A DNA stretch of 64,000 nt from Tragulus kanchil (GCA_022376925.1 JAIOJX010000025.1:144543301-144607300); one strand, 5' to 3'. Counted from the stretch's first letter, positions 1 to 13,855 are shown. The notes: generated by a model not told the origin, from the sequence alone. Made by a program: numbers and translations.

Positions 1-16
1 CAACTATTCATGCTAT

Positions 17-1075
17 GTTGTTGTTGTTCAGTTGTTAAGCCGTGTCCAACTCTTTGAGACATCATAGATTGCAGCACGCCAGGTTCTCTTGTCCTTCAGT
101 ATCTCCCAGAGTTTGCTCAAATTCATGTCCACTTAGTAAAAGATGCTATCTAACCATCTCATCCTCTGCTGCCTCCTTTTCGTTTTGCCTTCAATCTTTC
201 CCAGCATCAGGATCATTTCCAGTGAGCTGGCTCTTTCCATCAGGTAGGCAAAGTATAAGAGCTTCAGCTTCAGCATCAGTCCTTCCAAAGAATATTCTGG
301 GTTGATTTCCTTTAGGATTGACTGGTTTGATCTCCTTGCAGTCCAAAAGACTCTCAGTCTTCTCTAACACCATAGTTCAAAAGCATCAGTTATTCGTTGC
401 TCAATCTTCCTCATGGTCTAACTCTCATGTCAGTAAACGACTACTGGAAAAAAACACAGCTTTGACTATACGAACTGTTGTTGACAAATCATTGGCTCTG
501 CTTTTTAATATGCTACCTAGGTTTGTCATAGCTTTCCTTCCAAGAAGCAAGCATCTTTTGATTTCATGGCTGCACTCACCATCTGCAGTGATTTGGGAGT
601 CCAGCTGTCTTTTCTACTCCTTTTTCACCCTTATCAAGAGACTTTTTTGTTCCTCATCATTTTCTGCTATGAGAGTGATATCATCTGCAGACTTGAGATT
701 GTTGATATTTCTCCCTACAGTCTTGATTCCAGCTTGTGATTAAATAATTCAGCCTAACATTTTGTGTGATGTCCTCTGCAAAAAAGTTAAATAAGCAGGG
801 TGATAATATACAGCCTTGTACTTCTTTCATAATTTTGAGCTAGTCACTCTATTTCTGGTTCTAACTGTTGCTTTTTAACATGCATACTGGTTTCTCAGGA
901 GACATATGGTGGTCTGATGTTCCAGTCTTTTTAAAGAGTTTTCCTTGTTACTTGTGATCTACACAAAGGCCATAGCCTAATAAGTGAAGCAGAAAATATT
1001 TCCCTGGAACCCCTTGCTTTCTCCGTGATCTAGTGAATGTTGGAAATTTGATATCTGATTTGAGAGTGTATTTAT
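17..1075 (-). mobile_element. BovB LINE (RTE clade), 3' part
   Basis: The reverse strand carries BovB from within the reverse-transcriptase region (near 1075) to the 3' end (near 17). Recognisable landmarks on the + strand are the GTGTCCAACTCTTTGAGAC 3' tail, 'catctcatcctctgctgcc', 'tttcatggctgcactcaccatctgcagtgat' (in part) and 'aataagcagggtgataatatacagcctt' (in part). It is 5'-truncated with no intact frame. Its 5' portion (from 914) is repeated at 2022-2185 through the first tandem duplication. Confidence 0.88.
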
Positions 1076-3084
1076 CTGTGTTTTATTTTTCCTTCTACTT
1101 TTATTAGGTATTATTGACGTATAATACCATATACATTTAAGTAGTACAGCATAATGATTTGATTAAAAAAATTTAAAACAAAAGAAAAAGGTTTTCTGCA
1201 ATGAGAACTCTTAGGATTTATTCTATTAATAACTTTTATAGATCACAAAAAACAAGATTATTGTATTGATATTAATTTATTGATTATATTGATTATATAT
1301 TATATCTCTAGAATTCAATTATCTTATAACTGAAACTGTACTTTTTTGACCATCTTTGTGACTATACAGAGTTATTGAATGGTTATTGCCTATATTACTC
1401 ACTTTGTACCTTTCATCCTTGTAACTTACGTATTTTGTAACTTGAAAAATCAGATACTAAATTATATGTTTTCATTAAAGGTAAACATAAGACTAATCAC
1501 AAAGAAAAACTGACACAAGAGAGACCCTTTTCAAAAGGCCACTATTTTGGTTGACTAAATGATCCAGTTGCTTCACGGAGAAAAATAATTGTTTCCCTTT
1601 TAACAGGTTTAACATAACAAAAGTAAGGGACATAAGCTTTGTGTTTAAACTGTGTTTTTCTTATATAACATTAAAAATTATTGCAATGATAAATATTCAT
1701 AAAAGAAAGATTATAGGTTCTTTGGAAAGTCAAGTTTCAGAGATATTTCAGGGTATACCTTATTTTCAAGATCGCTGAAATATAAATCAATGTCTCCAAA
1801 CCAAGGAGAATTAACTTTTTGGGTGCTTTAAACTAAATCTTATTCAGCAATAACAGCCAGAAAAAGCAAAACCAGAAAACAGATCATTGTTGACTCAAAA
1901 AATAAGACAAAGTTTTGTATTAACTACTCCAAAGTCATCACAAATATAGTTATTACTTTTAAAAACATATTTTAAACTTTAGAATCTTTTGACTTTTTAG
2001 GTTCTTAAAAAAAAATAGGGCCTGATGTTCCAGTCTTTAAAGAGTTCTCCTTGTTACTTGTGATCTACACAAAGGCCATAGCCTAATAAGTGAAGCAGAA
2101 AATATTTCCCTGGAACCCCTTGCTTTCTCCGTGATCTAGTGAATGTTGGAAATTTGATATCTGATTTGAGAGTGTATTTATCTGTGTTTTATTTTTCCTT
2201 CTACTTTTATTAGGTATTATTGACGTATAATACCATATACATTTAAGTAGTACAGCATAATGATTTGATTAAAAAAATTTAAAACAAAAGAAAAAGGTTT
2301 TCTGCAATGAGAACTCTTAGGATTTATTCTATTAATAACTTTTATAGATCACAAAAAACAAGATTATTGTATTGATATTAATTTATTGATTATATTGATT
2401 ATATATTATATCTCTAGAATTCAATTATCTTATAACTGAAACTGTACTTTTTTGACCATCTTTGTGACTATACAGAGTTATTGAATGGTTATTGCCTATA
2501 TTACTCACTTTGTACCTTTCATCCTTGTAACTTACGTATTTTGTAACTTGAAAAATCAGATACTAAATTATATGTTTTCATTAAAGGTAAACATAAGACT
2601 AATCACAAAGAAAAACTGACACAAGAGAGACCCTTTTCAAAAGGCCACTATTTTGGTTGACTAAATGATCCAGTTGCTTCACGGAGAAAAATAATTGTTT
2701 CCCTTTTAACAGGTTTAACATAACAAAAGTAAGGGACATAAGCTTTGTGTTTAAACTGTGTTTTTCTTATATAACATTAAAAATTATTGCAATGATAAAT
2801 ATTCATAAAAGAAAGATTATAGGTTCTTTGGAAAGTCAAGTTTCAGAGATATTTCAGGGTATACCTTATTTTCAAGATCGCTGAAATATAAATCAATGTC
2901 TCCAAACCAAGGAGAATTAACTTTTTGGGTGCTTTAAACTAAATCTTATTCAGCAATAACAGCCAGAAAAAGCAAAACCAGAAAACAGATCATTGTTGAC
3001 TCAAAAAATAAGATAAAGTTTTGTATTAACTACTCCAAAGTCATCACAAATATAGTTATTACTTTTAAAAACATATTTTAAACT
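914..3084 (+). repeat. Tandem duplication 1 (914-1978 and 2022-3084)
   Basis: Two nearly identical direct copies of about 1,064 bp, offset about 1,107 bp. They are separated by 43 bp (1979-2021) not seen elsewhere at the junction. The differences I see are a run of T near 928, one C/T change in the GTTTT/GTTCTCC area and 'agacaaag' versus 'agataaag' near the end. The last 90 bp of copy 2 is also the start of duplication 2, so the two are chained. Likely an assembly duplicate. Confidence 0.9.
1100..1165 (+). repeat. Ancient L1 3'-UTR fragment
   Basis: The text 'ttattgacgtataataccatatac...gtacagcataatgattt' resembles the common mammalian L1M 3'-UTR phrase about tataattgacatataacatt and acaacataatgatt. 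It is short and old, and is copied near 2207-2272 by the tandem duplication. Confidence 0.45.
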
Positions 3085-5264
3085 ATGTCTCAGCGATATC
3101 CATGGTATGAAATTATGTACTTTTTTAGTCTGCCGTCACTATGAAGTGTTTTACAAGAAGAGTTAAATAAAATGTTAGTTAAGAAGGGTCCAGATATTAT
3201 TGTAAATAGTAATCTACCAGCTTTGTTGTTTCTGATGGATTTTCCATCACAGTTGATCTGTACTTCCTTACTTTATTTCTAGCTAGTGCCAAGAGTGTTG
3301 AACAATGACACTATATATCTTTTTGTACAATTTGTCAATTTTGGTTATTTTAGAACCTAGGTGCTCCTGAATTGTCCTTGTGAATCATCACCATTCTGCA
3401 GAGAAAGGACTGAACAAAGAAATGATTTATGTACTGAAGCATCAATGTGATTTTTAAACTACATAGCTCAAAGATATTTTTACTGAATGCTGAAAGAAGG
3501 GCTTTCCATAGGGAATCAAAACTGAGATCTCTAAATAAACAGTAGCCATTAAGCCATTTTAGAAGTCTTGTTTATTAAGAAAATCGAATTTTATGAGTGA
3601 AGCTTCTTACAGGCATTTATCTTAAATAGTTGTCTTTGTCAAAATAATGTTAGATAGCCACTTTCTTACTGTTCCTTTTCCAGTTTTCTTTCTTTATGCT
3701 TTTCAGTTGCATAGTTTCTAGAATGGATTACTTTTGTCCTAAACTCATTTAAATATAACTTTGAGGTAATTATATAACATGTCCTTATCTAATGGGAAGT
3801 AAAAAAGTCAACTTATATAAAAGAGTATCTTTCTCAAATCTACTGAGATGATATCATTGGCTTGTACAGTTTTTGAGCCCTTTGAAAAGTACAGACACCC
3901 AGAGGATACAGTGAGATATGGATGGTTTGTGTGACTTGGTCTTCATACATTCTCACAGTTCTTAGCAGGGCTATTGCTTTTCAAGAACAACAACAGTAAC
4001 AGCAACAAAAAGACAACTTCTTTATTCTTCATATTAACCAATAGTCTTTTTTGTTTGTATTCTTACCAGTTGTCTTAATTACGTCACTGTATTTGATTGG
4101 TTTAGTTATTTCTACATCAGAAAATGTGTTGACTCAAACAATAAGATAAAGTTTTGTATTAACTACTCCAAAGTCATCACAAATATAGTTATTACTTTTA
4201 AAAACATATTTTAAACTATGTCTCAGCGATATCCATGGTATGAAATTATGTACTTTTTTAGTCTGCCGTCACTATGAAGTGTTTTACAAGAAGAGTTAAA
4301 TAAAATGTTAGTTAAGAAGGGTCCAGATATTATTGTAAATAGTAATCTACCAGCTTTGTTGTTTCTGATGGATTTTCCATCACAGTTGATCTGTACTTCC
4401 TTACTTTATTTCTAGCTAGTGCCAAGAGTGTTGAACAATGACACTATATATCTTTTTGTACAATTTGTCAATTTTGGTTATTTTAGAACCTAGGTGCTCC
4501 TGAATTGTCCTTGTGAATCATCACCATTCTGCAGAGAAAGGACTGAACAAAGAAATGATTTATGTACTGAAGCATCAATGTGATTTTTAAACTACATAGC
4601 TCAAAGATATTTTTACTGAATGCTGAAAGAAGGGCTTTCCATAGGGAATCAAAACTGAGATCTCTAAATAAACAGTAGCCATTAAGCCATTTTAGAAGTC
4701 TTGTTTATTAAGAAAATCGAATTTTATGAGTGAAGCTTCTTACAGGCATTTATCTTAAATAGTTGTCTTTGTCAAAATAATGTTAGATAGCCACTTTCTT
4801 ACTGTTCCTTTTCCAGTTTTCTTTCTTTATGCTTTTCAGTTGCATAGTTTCTAGAATGGATTACTTTTGTCCTAAACTCATTTAAATATAACTTTGAGGT
4901 AATTATATAACATGTCCTTATCTAATGGGAAGTAAAAAAGTCAACTTATATAAAAGAGTATCTTTCTCAAATCTACTGAGATGATATCATTGGCTTGTAC
5001 AGTTTTTGAGCCCTTTGAAAAGTACAGACACCCAGAGGATACAGTGAGATATGGATGGTTTGTGTGACTTGGTCTTCATACATTCTCACAGTTCTTAGCA
5101 GGGCTATTGCTTTTCAAGAACAACAACAGTAACAGCAACAAAAAGACAACTTCTTTATTCTTCATATTAACCAATAGTCTTTTTTGTTTGTATTCTTACC
5201 AGTTGTCTTAATTACGTCACTGTATTTGATTGGTTTAGTTATTTTTCTACATCAGAAAATGTGT
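2995..5264 (+). repeat. Tandem duplication 2 (2995-4127 and 4128-5264)
   Basis: Direct copies with an offset of about 1,133 bp, abutting exactly at 4127/4128. Copy 2 has two extra T in 'gttatttttctac' and one substitution at 'caaacaataag'. It contains no recognisable gene or repeat, only AT-rich intron. Copy 2 of duplication 1 and copy 1 of this pair share 2995-3084. Confidence 0.92.
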
Positions 5265-6202
5265 CCTGTTATCTGTGTAGACATCTTTAGAAGTCATTCA
5301 GTGTAATTTTTAAAATGAAAAGTGCTTGACATTATTATAATTTAAGATTCCACTTATTTTTATTATTGCAAAATATACCAGATTACAGACGGTGCATTGA
5401 GAGTTAGATATTAACTATTTGAATGTTGACATTGAATTATCTACTCATATACACTCTCTTGTATTGGGTTACTAAAATCACAGTATTTGTCAGATACAAG
5501 TATGAATCATATGATAAAATATTATATGTTATTATTGTATCAATAGTTATATGATATTTATATAAATTATATGTTACACATATATAAATCAATAAGTTAA
5601 TAAATTAATAACTAAGTATAATTAGTTATTTTATAAAAGTTTTTAACTATGGAAATTTGAATAGGACCTGACTTACATGCTTCTTCTCTAAATACTTCCT
5701 TTATTATTCTCTATTTGAATATTCAAGTGAAATCTGTTTAGTGATTCCTTTTCTAAGAACTGAGGTACTACCACTAGGAATTTTTCACTTTCTTTCCTTT
5801 TTTTTTTTTGTCTTGGTATTTTCTTTCCCAGGCTTTTGCTTACTTATCCACAGACCTAATTGTTGCTTTGTTAGTTTGTCTGATGCTGCTCCAAGTCAAT
5901 TTCTATACTGATAGGACTAGAAATAAGATGAATGGAACATAAAGAGAATTCCATTCTGATTTTGTCTTACTTCTTGTTGACCATTTTGCCAACTAGTTAA
6001 AACCCTGAAATTGAGCAAATGTCTTTGATGTGAAAATAAGTTTCTTTACCCGTAAGCAACAATGCCTATATCTCCATCATATAGTAGCTCCTGAAAATAG
6101 AGGCTATAATGATTATTATTTATACTAAAATATGTACATTTACTATAAAGATTAAATATGTTTTAGATCTATTTTTCTTTCCCATGAAGAATATACTTTG
6201 AG

Positions 6203-6465
6203 GGCTTCCCTGGTAGTCCAGTGGGTAAGGACACCGCCTTGCATTGCAGGGGGCGCCGGTTCGATCCCTGGCCTGGGAAGATCCCACCTGCTGTGGAGCG
6301 GCTGGACCCATGTGTCCAATTACTGAGCTGAAGCTCTGGAGCACATGCGCCCGGAGCCGGTGCTCTGCAGTGAGAGGCCACTGCTATGTGAGGCCCACAT
6401 AGGCCAAAGAACAAGATGGAAATGAAAGACCAATCAAAGTGGCCATTAAAAAAAAAAAAAAAAGA
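6203..6465 (+). mobile_element. CHR-type tRNA-Glu SINE, full length with TSD
   Basis: Starts GGGCTTCCCTGG-like. It shows a pol III A-box-like TAGTCCAGTGG and B box GGTTCGATCC, then a body with 'catgcgcccggagccggtgc' and 'aggcccacataggccaaaga', and ends in a run of A. A 16-bp target-site duplication AAGAATATACTTTGAG flanks it at 6187-6202 and 6466-6481. The TSD is perfect, which implies a fairly recent insertion. Confidence 0.9.
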
Positions 6466-7935
6466 AAGAATATACTTTGAGTTCTCAGTAGCTGTCATAA
6501 ACGTTAAGTTTTATAAAATGACCCATTTCATAATTTGGTAGCTGCCTATAAACACTAATCATCAAAGCATTAATATAAACATATATTGATGCATTCAAAT
6601 GTTTAATCTGTGTCTTGGGGCTATGCTAAACCTCACTCTGGTCATTATTGATTTTAAAACCATAAGTGTGTATTTAAATAAACTCCCAGTCAGGCTAAAG
6701 TTACAGCAGAAATATTGCATCATATTCTACAACCTTAGAAGCTCTCCCTTGGCAGTAATGGTCCCTGACTCCCTTTGGGCATTTTAGGAATTGATACTGC
6801 ATAATGGGCCATTAAGGCAAATGTTTAATTTGAGACCTATCCAGGTGCACCCTACTGAGATGAGATAATTTCAAAACGTGTATTTTTCCTCCTGCCGGGT
6901 TACTACTGATTCAATAGCTACAAGGAAACATAGCAAAGTTATTTTTATGAATCTCAAAAGACAATACATTTCTTTCATAATCTCAAGAACAAGGCATCTA
7001 AAAGATATAGATATCCTTATGTCAGGAGGTTCTAAAGGAATTATTTTCATACCTTGTATGTTATACATTTAAAACTTTTTCTACTATTTTATAGTAATCT
7101 CATTATTATTAGTACTTGTTTAAACTTTTTATGATAAAGTGACATACTGAGTTTATTTTTTTAATGTGAATATCAAGGGTTTAATGTCAAATTGTTTATA
7201 TGAAAAAAATGATTGGGACAGACTACTCATGATAACTAAACTACAGTGAAACTCTGATATAAGCATGTAGCTCATAATGAGATTTAGCTTCCTCTTCATT
7301 CCACTTGGTTTTGAAAAGTCTTCAAAGAGATTGTTAAGTAGATACATATTTTTTTCTTATCTGCCTGAAGGAATTAGAATAGAATGAATTTGACATTACT
7401 GCCTCAGTTCTTGTAGCTTTTCTCTTCTAGGCTTTATTTTTAAGTGAGTTATTTAGTAAGTGTCATTGTTTTCAGAGAAGTAGTGTAAAGACCCACACCC
7501 CGTCCCCGTTCAGCCCTCTACACCCATACTAGAGCTTGAACTGAGTCTAGTGTCTAAGTTGACTTTTAGAGTTTACTGTTCATAGCTATGCAAATAGTTT
7601 TTTCACAAGTCTCAACTGTAGTACTCTCTGCATTGATACTGATATTTTCAGACTTTTGCTGGAGAAGCGTGATTATGTTTGCTTTTAAGTCAAACCCTGG
7701 AACTTCACTTGTAACTAAAACTTAGGCTAGATATAATATATTATCATGACTGTCAATTATGAAGTACCAGGTGATTTCAGTTATAAAACTGTCAAAAAGG
7801 AAGCAATGTAAGACAATATTAATGTATCCCAATCATGAAGTCTCAGCAGATAATAAAAATCCAGTAAATACTAGAAATGTTTGAGGTTAGCCATATTGAT
7901 CATTTTATTCATTTGATTTTCAAACTTAAAATAAG

Positions 7936-8215
7936 TGTGGTAGGACCTCGCTGGTGGTGCTGTGGATAGGAATTCACCTGGGTCTGGCAAGATTCCACAT
8001 GAGATGAGGCAACTGATGATGTGTGCCACAATTGGTGAGCCAGTGCTGTAGTGCCCATGAGCTGCAACTGCTGAAACCCATGTGCTCTAGGGACCATGCT
8101 CCAAGACAGGCGGAGCCAGCACAACGAGAAGCCCATGTTCCACAATGAAGAGTAGCCCCCACTCACTGTATCTCTTGAGCAGCAATGAAGACCCACTGCA
8201 ACGAAATAAAGAAAC
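7936..8215 (+). mobile_element. CHR-family SINE, older subtype
   Basis: The head 'ggacctcgctggtggtgctgtgg' is followed by 'gagctgcaactgctgaaacc', 'gagaagcccatgttcc' and 'agtagcccccactc...cagcaatgaagaccca'. This is a CHR subtype distinct from the one at 6203, more diverged and without an obvious TSD. Confidence 0.7.
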
Positions 8216-9047
8216 AAATAATAAAAGTAAATATGATAAACTCACAAATAATTCTACTTTGAAGATACATTTGTCTCTTCTCAGTAATGTTCAAAGTATT
8301 CTCAGTTTCCTATTTGGAGAAATTGCTAACAGTACTAATCATGCTAATTAAACTACAGTGAAACTCTGATATAAGCATGTAGCTCATAATGAGATTTAGC
8401 TTCCTCTTCATTCCACTTGGTTTTGAAAAGTCTTCAAAGAGATTGTTAAGTAGATACATATTTTTTTCTTATCTGCCTGAAGGAATTAGAATAGAATGAA
8501 TTTGACATTACTGCCTCAGTTCTTGTAGCTTTTCTCTTCTAGGCTTTATTTTTAAGTGAGTTATTTAGTAAGTGTCATTGTTTTCAGAGAAGTAGTGTAA
8601 AGACCCACACCCCGTCCCCGTTCAGCCCTCTACACCCATACTAGAGCTTGAACTGAGTCTAGTGTCTAAGTTGACTTTTAGAGTTTACTGTTCATAGCTA
8701 TGCAAATAGTTTTTTCACAAGTCTCAACTGTAGTACTCTCTGCATTGATACTGATATTTTCAGACTTTTGCTGGAGAAGCGTGGTTATGTTTGCTTTTAA
8801 GTCAAACCCTGGAACTTCACTTGTAACTAAAACTTAGGCTAGATATAATATATTATCATGACTGTCAATTATGAAGTACCAGGTGATTTCAGTTATAAAA
8901 CTGTCAAAAAGGAAGCAATGTAAGACAATATTAATGTATCCCAATCATGAAGTCTCAGCAGATAATAAAAATCCAGTAAATACTAGAAATGTTTGAGGTT
9001 AGCCATATTGATCATTTTATTCATTTGATTTTCAAACTTAAAATAAG

Positions 9048-9327
9048 TGTGGTAGGACCTCGCTGGTGGTGCTGTGGATAGGAATTCACCTGGGTCTGGC
9101 AAGATTCCACATGAGATGAGGCAACTGATGATGTGTGCCACAATTGGTGAGCCAGTGCTGTAGTGCCCATGAGCTGCAACTGCTGAAACCCATGTGCTCT
9201 AGGGACCATGCTCCAAGACAGGCGGAGCCAGCACAACGAGAAGCCCATGTTCCACAATGAAGAGTAGCCCCCACTCACTGTATCTCTTGAGCAGCAATGA
9301 AGACCCACTGCAACGAAATAAAGAAAC
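9048..9327 (+). mobile_element. CHR-family SINE, duplicated copy
   Basis: Same element as 7936-8215, carried in the second copy of tandem duplication 3. It is not an independent insertion, because the flanks are identical too. Confidence 0.7.
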
Positions 9328-9892
9328 AAATAATAAAAGTAAATATGATAAACTCACAAATAATTCTACTTTGAAGATACATTTGTCTCTTCTCAGTAAT
9401 GTTCAAAGTATTCTCAGTTTCCTATTTGGAGAAATTGCTAACAGTACTAATCATGCTAATTAGAATTAAATTGATAGATTTTGAAACTTTTTCAGGATTT
9501 TATTCAGGAGATGCTTATTTTTTTCTCATTGTTTTTAATGTTTAGAAGCATTTGCCTGGCTCTTAACCTCCATGGTCATCATTTCTGGGTGACTCACCTA
9601 ATGGAAGTGTGTGTTATTGTCCCTCACTCATACCAACAAGCATGGATAAAATGGATCATTGGATCATTGGTGTCTCTTTAGATATGCCAGCGATGTCTGA
9701 TGTCAGCTAGTTGTTATTCGAAAGTGAGGATAATGAAAGTCTTCAGTTTATGACACAGTCTTCTCAGTCTGAAGTTTGTTTGAATATTTCAGTGTACGAC
9801 TTTACTCTATATCTTCATCTCACTTCATTCAACCCATAATCATTAGCATAACTAGCTTATAGCTCCTTACATTTATATAGAATATTATTTTA

Positions 9893-10205
9893 TCACAGGC
9901 TACCATAAGAAAAATACCATAATCTAGGTGTCTAAATAAATAACAGAAATTTATTGCTCACAGTTTTACAGCCTAGAACCAGCATGGTTGAGTTCCACTG
10001 AGAGCCTGCTTACTGTGTTATGGACTGCTGTCCTCTTTGCTCTGAGCTCACGTGGTAAATAAGGCCAGAAAGCTCTTAGGTATATTTTCTAAGATGATCG
10101 TCTTTTTCATGAGAATTCAGCTTTCATGACCTAATCACCTCTCAAAACCCTCACCTGCAAATTCCATCACATTGGGATTTGTATTCAACCTTTGAATCCT
10201 TGAAG
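9893..10205. repeat. Old interspersed repeat, family uncertain
   Basis: Phrases such as 'aaaataccataatctaggtg', 'aacagaaatttattgctcac', 'catgacctaatcacctc' and 'ttccatcacattggg' match a widespread mammalian repeat that I remember but cannot name securely. It is heavily diverged. Confidence 0.45.
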
Positions 10206-10310
10206 AAGGGATATAGCTATGCAGTTTAAAGTACATATGCCATAGAATCACGAGTCATTAGAAGTGATGAGACAGAGTAGGATCTGACGAATGAAAGCAT
10301 GCCATGTATC

Positions 10311-10555
10311 TAGACTGTTTAGGTGCAAATCTTGGCACATTTATTTTTAGCTATGTGACTTCATCAAACTCTTTAACCTCTTGGTCTAGCAATTTCCTCA
10401 TTTGCCAGTTGGAAGTAATAATAGACACTTTCTTTGAAGTTGTTACAGAATTAACATTAATTTTTATATTTAAAATCAGTTAAATTATTTACTGTGTGGG
10501 AAACTCTTACAACAGTGCCTGATAGTAAGGAATCTGTAAATGTTAGCTGTTATGA
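10311..10555 (+). repeat. MIR SINE
   Basis: Follows MIR order: 'tgcaaatcttggcac', 'agctatgtgact', 'ctctttaacctcttgg', 'aatttcctcatttgcc', 'ataatagacac', 'acaacagtgcctg' and 'aaatgttagctgttat'. Old and unique in this window. Confidence 0.75.
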
Positions 10556-11483
10556 GGACTATTATTTTGCCTCCTGCACTAGATTTTGGAATAGATTCAC
10601 CTGCTCATGTCAGAAATGGAATTACTTGCTTTGAAATAGAAAGCTGTTAAATCTTCAAGTATTAAAGACAGCTTGCTTGCCTTTTTAAATTTCTATTTCC
10701 CTTGGAAACAGAAAGCAGCCCTTGGTTATTATCATAAAGGACCTATTTTAAAACAGTTGCTGATTTTTGAATATCTTTTAAAATAATAGCTATGTTCATC
10801 AAATTATTTTTCACAGCAAAATTGATGATAAAGTTTTGAGATTAATGAGTATTTTCATTTGTGAAGACCAGAGTATTTTACAAATCATATATATGGAAAG
10901 AGTGTGAGATCCAGTTTTTAGATTTACCCGTCTCATTCAAATAGCATTAGTTGCATTAATTCAATTATTCATACTTAATTTCAAACCCCCTGTTTTTATT
11001 TCCTATTGAACACATCATTGGAGGAAAATATCCACAGCCTAATGGAAACGGACACTTTGCGGGATCTCAGGGAAAAGGTTAACTCAAGGACACTTGACAA
11101 GGAAATGATCCTCAGTAAAACATCAATCTATTTCAGGACTAAATGATATGTTGCCCTAAAGCTATAAGTAGCTTTGTTTATTAGATCCAAATTTGTTCCT
11201 AAACCTTAATAGACACTTGTTAGCTCATAACATTATCTGAAATGCAAATAGATAGGACTTTTACTCTAGAGGACTTTCTTATTAAAGTTACCTTTCTGGA
11301 TTACTTGTTTTCTTACATAGCCTTAATTTATATTTGAAATATAATTCTATAGGGATATGTGTTTTATTTAAGCAGTAAGCAATCATTTTTTTTTTTGTCA
11401 GACAATGTGTAGAGATCTGACATTTCATTGCTTGAGAATTGTGGTGGATAACTTAAAAAAGAAATTAATTGAATGCAAACAGG

Positions 11484-13651
11484 TCTTTCTTTTCTCTGAG
11501 CACTTTGAAATGAACTGCCAGAGTACTAACTCTGGCTAATACTGTCACTGATAGCACTAGCTTAATCATCTTTCCTCTCCATGTTCCCCTGTATACCAGC
11601 ACCGATTTAATCTTCTAAAGTGTGTTTACATTGTATATTCTGATTCTATCCCCATTCTCACACAATCAGTCATCAATTCCTATCAGATATTCTTTTGTCA
11701 CACTCACCAGCAAAATTAATCCCAATTGCCATTTATAACCCTATGTTTGCATATAAAACCCTTCATTAAGTAAAAACAAGGATTTTTCTCATATATTGAA
11801 TACTTGCTCTTGGCAGGAATCTTTATAGGTCATATATGTATATAACTTTGACTTAAAAGCCTTCTAACCATCTGGTGGAATGAGTATTAATTTTAGATGT
11901 GAAAATTAGGGTATAGAAAATGTAAGTAATCTGCCTGAGGTTATACAGCTCAGAACTTGAAGAGAGAGGACTTGAAACATTCCTTACTCGACAGCTGGGA
12001 TCATGCCTTCTATTCATGATGATTCTGGTAGCTCTGTCTTCTGCGATGTTTAATACTTGATGACAAGAGATTTTTCAAAAATGTGCAGAAATAAGGGACT
12101 AAGAAAGGCATGGCCATATCTGGTTCTAGGTCAAGGCAAGTACATACTTCGTGTGGATGAAATTTCTTCCAGCTTGTATTCATCTTGAATGATTTATAAT
12201 AAAGTATACATGTGAACAGATAAGTAGCACCATTAAGCGCATAGTCTGCCATTTGATAGTAATGCACTGCCAAATGCATACCACTACCATTGTCTCTAAA
12301 GTGTTGCAGTTTTTTGGAATCAGTGTAGCATAATAGCTGCTTGGCGACTTTATAAACATTTGGAACCCTGACAAAAGTGTCATATTATGAAAATGGAAAT
12401 TCTGCATTATTTTTGTGTGACATCATGTTAGGTACTATCTAAATAGTAGTTTATTTAATTTTTCATGTAGTACTTATATTTCATTTATTACCTTAACTTA
12501 GACTCTATTTCAGAATGAAGATCATTCACATAAATGAAATTCAAAGCAGAATATTCAAAAAAAAGATTGTAAAAATTCTTTCTTTTCTCTGAGCACTTTG
12601 AAATGAACTGCCAGAGTACTAACTCTGGCTAATACTGTCACTGATAGCACTAGCTTAATCATCTTTCCTCTCCATGTTCCCCTGTATACCAGCACCGATT
12701 TAATCTTCTAAAGTGTGTTTACATTGTATATTCTGATTCTATCCCCATTCTCACACAATCAGTCATCAATTCCTATCAGATATTCTTTTGTCACACTCAC
12801 CAGCAAAATTAATCCCAATTGCCATTTATAACCCTATGTTTGCATATAAAACCCTTCATTAAGTAAAAACAAGGATTTTTCTCATATATTGAATACTTGC
12901 TCTTGGCAGGAATCTTTATAGGTCATATATGTATATAACTTTGACTTAAAAGCCTTCTAACCATCTGGTGGAATGAGTATTAATTTTAGATGTGAAAATT
13001 AGGGTATAGAAAATGTAAGTAATCTGCCTGAGGTTATACAGCTCAGAACTTGAAGAGAGAGGACTTGAAACATTCCTTACTCGACAGCTGGGATCATGCC
13101 TTCTATTCATGATGATTCTGGTAGCTCTGTCTTCTGCGATGTTTAATACTTGATGACAAGAGATTTTTCAAAAATGTGCAGAAATAAGGGACTAAGAAAG
13201 GCATGGCCATATCTGGTTCTAGGTCAAGGCAAGTACATACTTCGTGTGGATGAAATTTCTTCCAGCTTGTATTCATCTTGAATGATTTATAATAAAGTAT
13301 ACATGTGAACAGATAAGTAGCACCATTAAGCGCATAGTCTGCCATTTGATAGTAATGCACTGCCAAATGCATACCACTACCATTGTCTCTAAAGTGTTGC
13401 AGTTTTTTGGAATCAGTGTAGCATAATAGCTGCTTGGCGACTTTATAAACATTTGGAACCCTGACAAAAGTGTCATATTATGAAAATGGAAATTCTGCAT
13501 TATTTTTGTGTGACATCATGTTAGGTACTATCTAAATAGTAGTTTATTTAATTTTTCATGTAGTACTTATATTTCATTTATTACCTTAACTTAGACTCTA
13601 TTTCAGAATGAAGATCATTCACATAAATGAAATTCAAAGCAGAATATTCAA
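11484..13651 (+). repeat. Tandem duplication 4 (11484-12558 and 12577-13651)
   Basis: Two 1,075-bp copies at an offset of exactly 1,093 bp with no difference that I found. The 18-bp filler (12559-12576) ends in AAGATTGTAAAAAT, which also occurs just after copy 2 (near 13669). Copy 1 therefore ran past its end with a small deletion before the sequence jumped back. Confidence 0.93.
11795..11985 (-). repeat. MIR SINE (reverse), duplicated at 12888-13078
   Basis: The + strand shows the reverse complement of MIR: 'gaatacttgctcttggcagg', 'gatgtgaaaattagggta', 'aagtaatctgcctgaggtta' and 'acagctcagaacttgaa'. The second copy arises from tandem duplication 4. Confidence 0.65.
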
Positions 13652-13711
13652 GTTTTTAGGAGTAATATAAAGATTGTAAAAATTTTTAGAATATGCTTAC
13701 AATAAATATTT

Positions 13712-13855
13712 AGCTTCCCAGTGGCTCAGATGGTAAAGAATCTGCCTACTATGGGCGAGAGCTAGGTTCGATCCTTGGGTTTGGAAGGTCCTTTGAAGAA
13801 GTATATTGTTACCCAAGCCAATATTCTTGCTTGGAGAATTCCATGAACCAGCAAT
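13712..13855 (+). mobile_element. Bov-tA SINE, partial
   Basis: 'gcttcccagtggctcagatgg', 'taaagaatctgcct', 'gttcgatccttgggtttgg', 'ccaatattcttgcttggag' and 'aattccatg' follow the Bov-tA consensus. The element stops at 'aattccatgaacc', so its 3' part is missing. Confidence 0.8.

Larger units (their letters stand above)
7237..9462 (+). repeat. Tandem duplication 3 (7237-8348 and 8349-9462)
   Basis: Offset is 1,112 bp over the whole unit, and the copies join directly at 'catgctaatta/aactacag'. I see a single substitution ('gcgtgatt' versus 'gcgtggtt', near 7671/8783). Each unit carries a CHR-type SINE. Equal length over 1.1 kb with one SNP could represent two haplotypes or one sequence emitted twice. 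Confidence 0.93.

Noticed and set aside
318..743. 141-residue open frame on the + strand
   Set aside because: It lies antisense in the BovB LINE and has no protein-like features; an incidental frame.
6203..6300. SINE heads as possible functional tRNA genes
   Set aside because: A and B boxes are present, but no cloverleaf with acceptor and anticodon stems can be folded by eye. They sit in SINE bodies with TSDs and poly-A tails.
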